DNA from: Muriicola jejuensis
GTDB lineage: Bacteria; Bacteroidota; Bacteroidia; Flavobacteriales; Flavobacteriaceae
Assembly: GCF_010671595.1 (NCBI RefSeq)
Contig: NZ_JAABOP010000004.1
Coordinates: forward strand, 186,001 to 250,000
Length of the DNA stretch: 64,000 bases
Direction: 5' to 3'
Each line of letters opens with the position of its first letter. Positions within the stretch are counted from its first letter, which is position 1. Shown here piece by piece: positions 34,596 through 42,371 of this stretch. A model generated the notes under the pieces. It ran no database searches and was not told the origin of the DNA. It saw only the letters and a program-made list of their open reading frames with translations. A program made the position numbers and the translations under genes.

Positions 34596-35129
34596 TTATA
34601 AGCTTTTCAACCATTTATCCAGGGCCTGCCGGTGCTTATCGGCCAGTTCAGGGTCCGTTATACCTTTTCCCGATTCAAAATTGTGTCTGAATGAAGGAAG
34701 GGAAAATGTAGCTACTATCTCCCCACCAAACTTAGGCAGGAGGTTCTCAGTAATAGAGAGGGAAGAGGCTGCCCCACGTTTCCCAGGGGAAGTACTCATC
34801 AGGAAGATCTTTGTCCCGTCCAGAAAATTGAGTTCGAGTCGACTCAGCCAGTCGACAAGGTTCTTGAAATAGGCGGAAGGGTTGCCATTATGCTCGTTGA
34901 CAGAAAGAAGCAGACCATCCGAGGTATGGATATCGTCCCTGAGTTCAGCCAGGGAATTGGTGTATCCATGTTCTTTTTCGATGTCGACGCTGAACATAGG
35001 CAGATCGAACATCGCCATGTCCATGGTCTGTATCCTGTGACCTTTGATCAAACCCGCTGTGTATTTTACGAGTTGATAATTTATGGAAGTGGAAGAATTG
35101 CTGCCTGCAAAGGCGAGTATGTTGCTCAT
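34596..35129 (-). CDS. NADPH-dependent FMN reductase family protein
   Basis: Flavodoxin-like quinone or azo/chromate-type reductase of 177 residues. The FMN phosphate loop AGSNSSTSINYQLVKY is at the N-terminus. The second site is LLLSVNEHNGNPSAYFKNLVD, where the usual pattern is PeYn.s.pg.lKn.iDw. MSTSPGKRGAASSL follows. Cytosolic; substrate unknown. The stop lies 72 bases upstream of tilS. Confidence 0.88.
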   Translation of the reverse strand: MSNILAFAGSNSSTSINYQLVKYTAGLIKGHRIQTMDMAMFDLPMFSVDIEKEHGYTNSLAELRDDIHTSDGLLLSVNEHNGNPSAYFKNLVDWLSRLELNFLDGTKIFLMSTSPGKRGAASSLSITENLLPKFGGEIVATFSLPSFRHNFESGKGITDPELADKHRQALDKWLKSL

Positions 35130-35192
35130 GATTCGTTAAATAATTTGTAGACGAAAATATCCTAAAAAAGAATGAATTGGGAACAATTTAGC

Positions 35193-35200
35193 TAATTTTG
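35193..35200 (+). promoter_or_regulatory. Candidate -7 box of the acyltransferase-like gene
   Basis: TAATTTTG, exact match to TAnnTTTG, 53 bases upstream of the ATG at 35254. A TTG lies 13 bases before it, closer than usual. Confidence 0.4.
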
Positions 35201-35253
35201 CGCCTTGAAAGATCCAGGGACCCCTAAAAGGGAGTATATAGGGGTAGTAGTAT

Positions 35254-36438
35254 ATGGAGAGTAAGACCAACAGACTTCATTTCATTGACGCCATGAGGGC
35301 CTGGGCCATCCTTATGATGCTTCAGGGGCATTTTGTGGATGGGCTGCTCGACCCCGTATACAGGGATCCCGGTAACGGCTTCTATTCTGTATGGAAGTAT
35401 TTCAGGGGGATCACAGCCCCTGTGTTCTTTACCGTTTCTGGATTTATTTTTACGTATTTACTAATTCGGGTACCCCAGAAAGGATTCGAAAATCCCCGCA
35501 TACGAAAAGGCATCCGGAGGGGTCTGCAACTTTTGCTGATCGGATATTTGCTTCGTCTCAACCTTTCCGGTTTCTTTCAAGGCAAGCTCTACAAGGCGTT
35601 CTTCCTGGTTGATGTCCTTCACTGCATCGGAATTTCGATCATGGTGATCATAGGAGTATATCTTTTGACCTCTGCCATGAAGAAATGGGTTCTTCCCCTT
35701 TCCCTTCTTTCCATCACCCTGTTATTGTTCCTATTTGAGCCTATGTACGCCAGCTGGACCTTTTCCGGATTCCCGGAAGCCCTGGCCAACTATTTTACAA
35801 GGAGCAACGGTTCGGTCTTTACCATCATACCCTGGGTGGGTTATACCGCTTTCGGAGCCTTTCTCGCGGTAATGTTCAGGAAGTACCACACCCACAGCGC
35901 CATTTATGTGAATGCCATCTGGCTGTCCCTGATCACAGGGCTCTGCCTGGTCTATTACTCCTCCCCTTTCTTCAGTTACCTGTATGAATGGAGCGGTTTC
36001 ACCCTCTTCCTGGATGTCGTTTCCAATAATTACCTCTTTATCAGATTGGGGAATGTTATGATCGTTTTTGCTGTATTTATGATACTGCGGCAATGGCTGG
36101 TCAACAGTACACTCCTGCGTCTGGGCCAGAACACCCTTTCCATCTATGTGATCCACTTTATCATCCTGTATGGAAGTTTTACAGGTCTCGGTCTGTACAG
36201 ATTCTTTGACCATAGTCTGGCTCCGGTAATAATAATCCCCGGCGCCATTCTTTTTATGGTATCCTGCTCTTTTGCAGCCCTTCAATACGACAAGCACGAG
36301 ACCTGGATCAAGGAACAGATCACACTTACAAAACAGGCAGGAAAAGAAGTGTTCCTCCGGGCGTATTACCTAGCGTCACAATTTCTTATCCTGCTGCAGG
36401 ACAGAGTTTTGAGATTACTTAATGTAAGTAAAGGTTAA
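35254..36438 (+). CDS. DUF1624 / heparan-alpha-glucosaminide acetyltransferase-like membrane protein
   Basis: 394 residues with about 10 TM helices. The N-terminal signature RLHFIDAMRAWAILMMLQGH includes the His that carries the acyl group in this superfamily. YFRGITAPVFFTVSGF follows, and a C-terminal FIILYGSFTGLG. Such proteins transfer acetyl or other acyl groups to sugars across the membrane; the acceptor here is unknown. The stop lies 5 bases from the stop of convergent lpdA. Confidence 0.85.
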   Translation: MESKTNRLHFIDAMRAWAILMMLQGHFVDGLLDPVYRDPGNGFYSVWKYFRGITAPVFFTVSGFIFTYLLIRVPQKGFENPRIRKGIRRGLQLLLIGYLLRLNLSGFFQGKLYKAFFLVDVLHCIGISIMVIIGVYLLTSAMKKWVLPLSLLSITLLLFLFEPMYASWTFSGFPEALANYFTRSNGSVFTIIPWVGYTAFGAFLAVMFRKYHTHSAIYVNAIWLSLITGLCLVYYSSPFFSYLYEWSGFTLFLDVVSNNYLFIRLGNVMIVFAVFMILRQWLVNSTLLRLGQNTLSIYVIHFIILYGSFTGLGLYRFFDHSLAPVIIIPGAILFMVSCSFAALQYDKHETWIKEQITLTKQAGKEVFLRAYYLASQFLILLQDRVLRLLNVSKG

Positions 36439-36443
36439 AACTA

Positions 36444-37850
36444 CTACACGTGCAGGGCTCGGTCTGCAGTTGCAGCCAGGGCCGCTTCCTTTACAGCTTC
36501 CGCATAAGTGGGATGGGCGTGACTCATCCTCGAAATATCTTCTGCCGAAGCCCGGAATTCCATGGCCGTGACCGCCTCTGTGATCAGGTCCGCACATCTT
36601 GCACCTATCATATGGACGCCTAAGACCTCATCAGTGTTCTTGTCGGCCAGGATCTTGACGAAACCATCTATATCCATACTTGCCCGGGCTCTTCCAAGAG
36701 CGCGCATGGGAAACTGCCCGGACTTATAGGCGATCCCGCTTTCCTTGAGCTGTTCCTCCGTCTTGCCCACCGAAGCGACCTCCGGCCAGGTATAGACAAC
36801 ATTCGGGATCAGGTTGTAGTCAATATGGGGTTTTTGCCCCGCCAGGATCTCGGCCACCATGGTGCCTTCTTCCTCGGCTTTGTGGGCAAGCATGGCGCCG
36901 CGCACCACATCGCCTATGGCATAGATGTTCGAAACATTGGTCTGAAGGTGGTCATTGACCTCTATTCTCCCCTTGTCGTCTACCTTGACCCCTGCCGCTT
37001 CAGCGTTGAGTCCGTCCGTATAGGGCCTTCTTCCCACAGAAACCAGACAGTAATCCCCTTCGAGGGACAATTCCCCTCCTTTGGGATCGTCTGCTATCAC
37101 CGTAACAGTCTTTCCCTTTCTTTTAACGGATTTCACTTTGTGGGACAGATAAAACTTTACTTTTTGCTTTTTGAGCACGCGCATGAGCTCCTTGGACAGG
37201 GCTCCGTCCATCCCTGGGATAATGCGGTCCATAAATTCAACGACGCTCACGTCAGCGCCAAGTCGACTGTACACCTGCCCCAGTTCCAGGCCAATCACAC
37301 CGCCGCCTATGATGATCATATGCTTGGGTATTTCCTTAAGTTCCAGCGCCTCCGTTGAAGTTATAATACGTTCTTTGTCTAAGGTGATGAACGGAAGGGA
37401 GGCCGGTTTGGAACCCGTAGCTATGATGATGTTTTTCGCCTCAAGGGTAGTCGATTTTCCTTTGGAAGGCGTTACTTCTATATGGGTGGCATCCTTAAAA
37501 CTGCCGGTGCCCTGGAACACCTCGATCTTGTTTTTGTCCATCAAAAACTGAATCCCCTTGGTGGTTTGGTCTACTACACCCTGTTTGCGACTTATCATCT
37601 TCTCAAGGTTCACCTTTACCTCCCCCGGGATTTCAATTCCGTGCTCCTCAAAATGCTTTACGGCATCTTCGTAATGATGGCTGGAATCCAGGAGAGCCTT
37701 GGATGGGATACAACCCACATTGAGGCATGTGCCTCCAAGGGTTGAATATTTCTCCACGATAGCAGTTTTCATTCCCAGCTGGGCGCAGCGAATGGCCGCC
37801 ACATACCCTCCGGGTCCGGAGCCGATTACGGCCACATCAAATTGAGACAT
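36444..37850 (-). CDS. lpdA: Dihydrolipoyl dehydrogenase (E3)
   Basis: FAD enzyme that reoxidises dihydrolipoamide in pyruvate and 2-oxoglutarate dehydrogenase and glycine cleavage complexes. It has 468 residues. FAD loop GSGPGGYVAAIRCAQLG, redox disulfide GGTCLNVGCIPSK (Cys42/Cys47), NAD loop GGGVIGLELGQVYSRLG, and C-terminal catalytic His in SHAHPTYAEAVKEAAL. It stands alone here, not next to E1/E2 genes. The -7 candidate TATTTTTG lies at 37906-37913. Confidence 0.96.
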   Translation of the reverse strand: MSQFDVAVIGSGPGGYVAAIRCAQLGMKTAIVEKYSTLGGTCLNVGCIPSKALLDSSHHYEDAVKHFEEHGIEIPGEVKVNLEKMISRKQGVVDQTTKGIQFLMDKNKIEVFQGTGSFKDATHIEVTPSKGKSTTLEAKNIIIATGSKPASLPFITLDKERIITSTEALELKEIPKHMIIIGGGVIGLELGQVYSRLGADVSVVEFMDRIIPGMDGALSKELMRVLKKQKVKFYLSHKVKSVKRKGKTVTVIADDPKGGELSLEGDYCLVSVGRRPYTDGLNAEAAGVKVDDKGRIEVNDHLQTNVSNIYAIGDVVRGAMLAHKAEEEGTMVAEILAGQKPHIDYNLIPNVVYTWPEVASVGKTEEQLKESGIAYKSGQFPMRALGRARASMDIDGFVKILADKNTDEVLGVHMIGARCADLITEAVTAMEFRASAEDISRMSHAHPTYAEAVKEAALAATADRALHV

Positions 37851-37905
37851 AAGGATGATTTAGATATTAACTAATAAGTGAGGGAATTCTAATTTTCCCG
37901 GGAGT

Positions 37906-37913
37906 CAAAAATA
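37906..37913 (-). promoter_or_regulatory. Candidate -7 box of lpdA
   Basis: Minus strand TATTTTTG, exact TAnnTTTG, 55 bases upstream of the lpdA ATG. No clear -33 TTG. Confidence 0.4.
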
Positions 37914-37944
37914 CGAATGTTTTTGGTTTTGGCCACACGGATCC

Positions 37945-38400
37945 TCAACCCAGGGCAATGGCGGTTGAGGCTTTAACCTCGTTGATCACGAAGGAGCTCT
38001 GCGTACTTCCGATATTGTTCAGGGCTGTTAGCTTGTTGACCATAAAATCCCTGTAGGCCGCCATATTGGCCACGTGGATCTTGAGAATGTAATCGTAATC
38101 CCCACTCACGTGAAAACACTCGGTGACCGCCTCCAGCTGCTGCACTTCACGTTCGAACTGAAGAACGTATTCCTTGATGTGCCTGCTCAATTTCACATGA
38201 CAAAGTACGGTGAAATCCATTCCCACGACCTGCTTGTTGAGCAGGGCGACATAGTTACTGATCACACCCTCTCTTTCCAGTCTTTTGATCCTTTCGTACA
38301 CCGCTGTGGTCGAAAGTCCAAGATCAAGGGCATATGCCTTGGTCGTTCGCTTGCAGTCCTTCTGAAGAAGTCCCAGCAATCGGATGTCTGTATCGTCCAT
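37945..38400 (-). CDS. Lrp/AsnC-family transcriptional regulator
   Basis: 151 residues. The N-terminal winged helix-turn-helix (about 5-60) reads LGLLQKDCKRTTKAYALDLG, with the recognition region STTAVYERIKRLEREGVI. The C-terminal RAM/AsnC effector domain (about 68-150) has FHVSGDYDYILKIHV. It is divergent from a methionine gamma-lyase-like gene across a very AT-rich 155-base region, so an amino acid-responsive control of that gene is the simplest reading. A GGGGC/GCCCC hairpin (38420-38435) sits in its leader. Confidence 0.92.
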   Translation of the reverse strand: MDDTDIRLLGLLQKDCKRTTKAYALDLGLSTTAVYERIKRLEREGVISNYVALLNKQVVGMDFTVLCHVKLSRHIKEYVLQFEREVQQLEAVTECFHVSGDYDYILKIHVANMAAYRDFMVNKLTALNNIGSTQSSFVINEVKASTAIALG

Positions 38401-38509
38401 ATGCTACTGATATTCATTCGGGGCACACGGGCCCCTACGGAAATTAGATTAATAATATTCTACTAATATACATTTATAAAGATTATTATTCTATTATTCC
38501 AAAATCTTA

Positions 38510-38540
38510 TTGATATTTATTCCTAATCTTGGTATTTTTA
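38510..38540 (+). promoter_or_regulatory. Candidate promoter of the gamma-lyase-like gene
   Basis: TTG at 38510-38512, 20-base spacer, TATTTTTA at 38533-38540 (7 of 8). It lies 15 bases before the ATG at 38556, at the edge of the AT-rich Lrp intergenic region. Confidence 0.5.
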
Positions 38541-38555
38541 CAAAAAACAAAAGAC

Positions 38556-39776
38556 ATGAGTAAGACAGCTACAGACAATATTCAGGACCTGCATAATTTC
38601 GGAGAATTTGGAGGCGTGAACCCCTCCATTTCGGATTCCTCCACCTATACCTTCCTGTCTGCCAAGACCATGTTCGACACCTTTGAAGGCAATACGGAAG
38701 GCTGTTATCTCTACAGCCGTCATTCATCTCCCTCCAACCTCTACCTCGGGGAAGCCCTGGCTGCCCTGGAAGGTACGGAAACAGCCAATGTGACGGCCAG
38801 CGGTATGGGGGCGATCACCGCAGTGATCCTTCAGCTCTGTAATGCCGGGGACCATATAGTAAGCAGCAGGACCATCTACGGGGGTACTTATGCCTTCATG
38901 AAGAACTTTCTGAAAAAATTTGACATCCATACCTCCTTTGTGGACATCACTTCACCCGACGCCGTTGAAAAGGCCATTACCGCCAATACGAAGATGATCT
39001 ACTGCGAGTCCGTAAGCAACCCACTTCTGGAAGTGGCAGACATCAGGGCGATTTCTAAACTGGCTAAAAAGAAAAATATTCCGCTCGTGGTAGACAATAC
39101 CTTCTCCCCTCTGTCCATTGCCCCTGCAAAGTTGGGGGCCGATGTGGTCATTCACAGCCTTACCAAATTCATCAACGGGACCAGTGATTGTGTGGCAGGG
39201 GTGGTCTGTGGAACCAAGGATTTCTGCCTGGCTTTGAAGGACGTGAACAATGGGGCGGGGATGTTGCTCGGAAGTACGCTGGACAGCCTGAGGGCCGCAT
39301 CCATCCTCAAAAACATGCGAACTCTGCATATCCGGATGAAAAAGCACAGCGAGAATGCCTTATATCTGGCAAAGAATTTCGAAAAAGACGGTCTTAGGGT
39401 CGTTTACCCAGGGCTTCCTTCCCATCCCGGGCACAGCCTGATGAAAAAACAGTTTTCTTCCGAATTTGGTTATGGAGGGATACTGACGATCGATGTAGGC
39501 AGCCTGGAAAGGGCTAATAAACTCATGGAACTTATGCAAAAGAAGAACCTGGGCTACCTGGCTGTAAGCCTTGGTTTTTACAAAACTCTTTTTAGCGCTC
39601 CCGGAACCTCCACTTCTTCGGAGATCCCCGAAGAAGAACAAAAATCGATGGGACTTACGGATGGGCTGATCCGTTTTTCCATAGGTCTGGACAATGATAT
39701 CCACCGCACCTATTCCATGATGAAGGCCTGCATGATACAGCTTGGAATCCTCAGTGCCGATACGGTCTCTGTCTAG
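38556..39776 (+). CDS. Cys/Met-metabolism PLP enzyme (methionine gamma-lyase-like)
   Basis: 406 residues from the ATG at 38556. It is a transsulfuration-family enzyme that cleaves or exchanges at the gamma carbon of sulfur amino acids. Visible: YSRHSSPSNLYLGEALAALE (phosphate-site Tyr/Arg), TASGMGAI, VDNTFSPL (Asp for pyridine N), and the Schiff-base lysine in VIHSLTKFINGTSD. The C-terminal SLGFYKTLFSAPGTSTSSE is the family's substrate-carboxylate region. Lyase, gamma-synthase and sulfhydrylase members are hard to tell apart by motif. The divergent Lrp-type regulator favours a catabolic lyase. Confidence 0.85.
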   Translation: MSKTATDNIQDLHNFGEFGGVNPSISDSSTYTFLSAKTMFDTFEGNTEGCYLYSRHSSPSNLYLGEALAALEGTETANVTASGMGAITAVILQLCNAGDHIVSSRTIYGGTYAFMKNFLKKFDIHTSFVDITSPDAVEKAITANTKMIYCESVSNPLLEVADIRAISKLAKKKNIPLVVDNTFSPLSIAPAKLGADVVIHSLTKFINGTSDCVAGVVCGTKDFCLALKDVNNGAGMLLGSTLDSLRAASILKNMRTLHIRMKKHSENALYLAKNFEKDGLRVVYPGLPSHPGHSLMKKQFSSEFGYGGILTIDVGSLERANKLMELMQKKNLGYLAVSLGFYKTLFSAPGTSTSSEIPEEEQKSMGLTDGLIRFSIGLDNDIHRTYSMMKACMIQLGILSADTVSV

Positions 39777-39791
39777 TGGCCCATTAAGAGG

Positions 39792-39823
39792 TTTGCAGAA
39801 CCGTATGTAAAATTGTAATATTA
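39792..39823 (+). promoter_or_regulatory. Possible promoter of nhaC
   Basis: TTTG at 39792-39795, 20-base spacer, TAATATTA at 39816-39823 (6 of 8), 22 bases before the ATG. Confidence 0.33.
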
Positions 39824-39845
39824 CCGCCAAACTAAAAAGCGGTAG

Positions 39846-41333
39846 ATGGCGGCCAAAAAATCTAATGCCCACAGGGAGAACGAACACATTGTAGACAATA
39901 GAGAACTCAATATCTGGGAGGCTTTGATCCCGGTGGTCGCCCTGGTAGGCATGCTGGCCTATAATGTCTACGTCTTTGGAGATAACGCCATCAGCGGCTC
40001 CAACCAGTTCATCCTTCTTATGGGAGGGGCTGTTGCCGCGGTAGTGGGGATTTTCAACAAGGTCTCCTACAAACAGATGTTAGCCGAAGTTGCCGAGAAT
40101 GTGAAGTCGACCACAGGGGCCCTGCTGATCCTACTGATGGTGGGAGCCCTGGCAGGTACCTGGCTCGTTAGCGGGATCATCCCCGCCATGATCTACTACG
40201 GCCTGCAGATCCTCAATCCCACTATTTTCCTCGCCGCCTGTGTGATCATATGTGCGATCATCTCCATTGCGACAGGGAGCAGCTGGACCACAGCGGCCAC
40301 CGTAGGGATCGCCCTGATAGGCATAGGGGAAGCCCTGGGGATTTCCCTCGGGATGACCGCCGGTGCCGTCCTGTCCGGGGCTTATTTCGGAGATAAGATG
40401 TCGCCTTTGTCCGATACGACCAACCTGGCTCCCGCTATGGCCGGGGGCGACTTATTTGGGCATATCCGATATATGACCATCACCACCGTGCCTACCATAT
40501 CCATTACTTTATTGGTTTTCGTGATTATAGGGCTGAACCTGGATACCACAGGGGTGGCTGATACGGCCAGTATACTTTCATCCATAGACGCCGCCTTTGA
40601 GATCAACGGCTGGCTTTTTATAGTCCCCGTGGTCGTCATCCTGCTCATCGTAAAAAAAGCCCCTCCCCTGATGGCCTTGCTTATCGGAACCCTTCTGGGT
40701 GGGGTTTTCGCCCTGATCTTCCAACCCGGAATCGTAGCCGGACTGACCGGTGCCAGCGAACTCACCTTTGAATCGGGGTACAAGGGGATCCTCAATGCCA
40801 TTACCATTAACACCTCCATTGCCACAGATAATCCAGCACTGAACGACCTATTCTCTGCCAAGGGAATGGCAGGGATGCTGGGTACTATCTGGCTGATCGT
40901 CTGCGCCATGGTGTTCGGGGGTATCATGGATGGGATCGGGGCCCTGTCCCGCATCACAAAATCCCTCTTATCCCTTGCCAAGACCACCTTCGGGCTTTTC
41001 GCAAGCACGGTGGGGAGTTGTATAGCCCTGAACATCACCGCTTCAGACCAATATCTGGCCATTGTGGTACCCGGAAAGATGTTCGCAAAAGCCTATGAGG
41101 ACCGTGGCCTTGCCCCTGAGAATTTAAGCAGGACCCTGGAGGATTCCGGGACGGTGACCTCGGTGCTTATCCCCTGGAACACCTGTGGGGCCTATCACAG
41201 CGGTGTCCTGGGTGTTAGTGTGGCCGAATATTTTCTTTATGCCATCTTCAACTGGCTGAGTCCGATCATGACTTTGATCTTTGCAGCCCTTAAGATCAAG
41301 ATCAAACAATTGAGCACCAGTGCGGCAGGATAA
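39846..41333 (+). CDS. nhaC: Na+/H+ antiporter, NhaC family
   Basis: 495 residues with about 12 TM helices, in keeping with the family. LLMVGALAGTWLVSGIIPAM, SSWTTAATVGIALIGIGEAL and GAYFGDKMSPLSDTTNLAP are strong NhaC segments; the last includes the conserved Asp/Ser of the ion path. The late segment SRTLEDSGTVTSVLIPWN is also diagnostic. It supports sodium extrusion or pH control and fits a marine lifestyle. It follows the lyase gene by 69 bases with its own weak promoter. Confidence 0.92.
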   Translation: MAAKKSNAHRENEHIVDNRELNIWEALIPVVALVGMLAYNVYVFGDNAISGSNQFILLMGGAVAAVVGIFNKVSYKQMLAEVAENVKSTTGALLILLMVGALAGTWLVSGIIPAMIYYGLQILNPTIFLAACVIICAIISIATGSSWTTAATVGIALIGIGEALGISLGMTAGAVLSGAYFGDKMSPLSDTTNLAPAMAGGDLFGHIRYMTITTVPTISITLLVFVIIGLNLDTTGVADTASILSSIDAAFEINGWLFIVPVVVILLIVKKAPPLMALLIGTLLGGVFALIFQPGIVAGLTGASELTFESGYKGILNAITINTSIATDNPALNDLFSAKGMAGMLGTIWLIVCAMVFGGIMDGIGALSRITKSLLSLAKTTFGLFASTVGSCIALNITASDQYLAIVVPGKMFAKAYEDRGLAPENLSRTLEDSGTVTSVLIPWNTCGAYHSGVLGVSVAEYFLYAIFNWLSPIMTLIFAALKIKIKQLSTSAAG

Positions 41334-41411
41334 GCCCTCATGGTGAATACCTTTTTTCTCCTGAGTATTGGGAAGAATGGCTCGCATCGTTTAAATACGC
41401 GTAAATTTTCC

Positions 41412-41419
41412 TAATTTCG
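41412..41419 (+). promoter_or_regulatory. Possible -7 box of tpx
   Basis: TAATTTCG (7 of 8 to TAnnTTTG), 24 bases before the tpx ATG; no good -33 element. Confidence 0.3.
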
Positions 41420-41443
41420 GGCCTTAAAAAGTCCTATTTACCT

Positions 41444-41950
41444 ATGGCATCAATTCAATTTACCGGTACTGCAGCCAACACTTGTGGCGAGTTACCAGAG
41501 GTGGGTAGCAAAGCCCCGGATTTCGATCTCACAAAAAGAGATCTCTCACAGGCCCGCCTGGGAGATTTCAGCGGAAAAAAAGTAGTGCTCAATATTTTTC
41601 CCTCGGTAGATACAGGGACCTGTGCACAATCCGTTCGCTCTTTTAACAGCCTGGCAGCGAGGATAAAGGATGCGGTTGTTTTGTGCATCTCCCGCGATCT
41701 TCCCTTTGCCCAAAGCAGATTCTGCGGGGCTGAAGGCATTGACCGGGTGGTGATGCTTAGCGATTATAAAGACAAGGGTTTTGGAGATGATTACGGCCTG
41801 CGTTTCAAAGACGGACCTTTTGAAAGCCTCCTTACCAGGGCTGTGGTAGTGATCGATGAAAAAGGAAGGGTTATCTACACGGAAATGGTCAAAAATATCG
41901 GAAGTGAACCCGATTACGAAGCCGCTCTTAAAGCCCTTCAACATGGCTGA
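41444..41950 (+). CDS. tpx: Thiol peroxidase
   Basis: Atypical 2-Cys peroxiredoxin of 168 residues that reduces H2O2 and alkyl hydroperoxides using thioredoxin. Peroxidatic cysteine in FPSVDTGTCAQSVR (near residue 61) and resolving cysteine in AQSRFCGAEG (near 95), in the Tpx arrangement. The N-terminal IQFTGTAANTCGELPEVGSK is normal for the family. The 3' end overlaps dgkA by 8 bases in a different frame. Confidence 0.95.
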   Translation: MASIQFTGTAANTCGELPEVGSKAPDFDLTKRDLSQARLGDFSGKKVVLNIFPSVDTGTCAQSVRSFNSLAARIKDAVVLCISRDLPFAQSRFCGAEGIDRVVMLSDYKDKGFGDDYGLRFKDGPFESLLTRAVVVIDEKGRVIYTEMVKNIGSEPDYEAALKALQHG

Positions 41951-42308
41951 GGAATCGCTGATCAGGAACAGGTTCAAAGGCTTTTATTACGCCTTTAAAG
42001 GGGCATTGCTACTCCTCAGGACAGAGAGCAGCATTCAGGTTCAATTTTGCATTTCCATCCTGATCACTGCAGCCGGATTCTACTTCGGGATATCCCCTAT
42101 TGAATGGATCTCCCAAACCCTGGCCATTGGCCTTGTGATGGGTATTGAGGGCGTCAATACGGCCGTGGAAAAACTCTCTGACTATATTCAGCCGGACCGT
42201 GATCCCAAAATCGGGTTCATCAAGGACATTTCCGCCGGGGCGGTAATGTTTGCTGCCATAGCGGCTTCCATAGTGGGCCTGATCATCTATGTCCCCAGAA
42301 TTTTTTAG
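41943..42308 (+). CDS. dgkA: Diacylglycerol / undecaprenol kinase family protein
   Basis: Small integral-membrane lipid kinase of 121 residues from the ATG at 41943 (MAEESLIRNRFKGFYYAFKG). Longer frames start inside tpx and do not fit. There are three TM helices. The catalytic signature is GIEGVNTAVEKLSDYI; the family pattern is E..NtAiE...D. The N-terminal helix ALLLLRTESSIQVQ contains the substrate-side Glu. In Gram-negatives it recycles diacylglycerol; undecaprenol phosphorylation is the alternative. It overlaps tpx by 8 bases. Confidence 0.9.
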   Translation: MAEESLIRNRFKGFYYAFKGALLLLRTESSIQVQFCISILITAAGFYFGISPIEWISQTLAIGLVMGIEGVNTAVEKLSDYIQPDRDPKIGFIKDISAGAVMFAAIAASIVGLIIYVPRIF

Positions 42309-42321
42309 GGAAACCATCCGG

Positions 42322-42350
42322 TTGGCGTCCTACCTAAATTTGTATTTTTA
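42322..42350 (+). promoter_or_regulatory. Candidate promoter of the ftsK cluster
   Basis: TTG at 42322-42324, 18-base spacer, TATTTTTA at 42343-42350, 21 bases before the ftsK ATG. An overlapping TAAATTTG (42335-42342) is an exact -7 match but lacks a well-spaced TTG. Confidence 0.5.
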
Positions 42351-42371
42351 CACCATGAACAGCATGCATTA

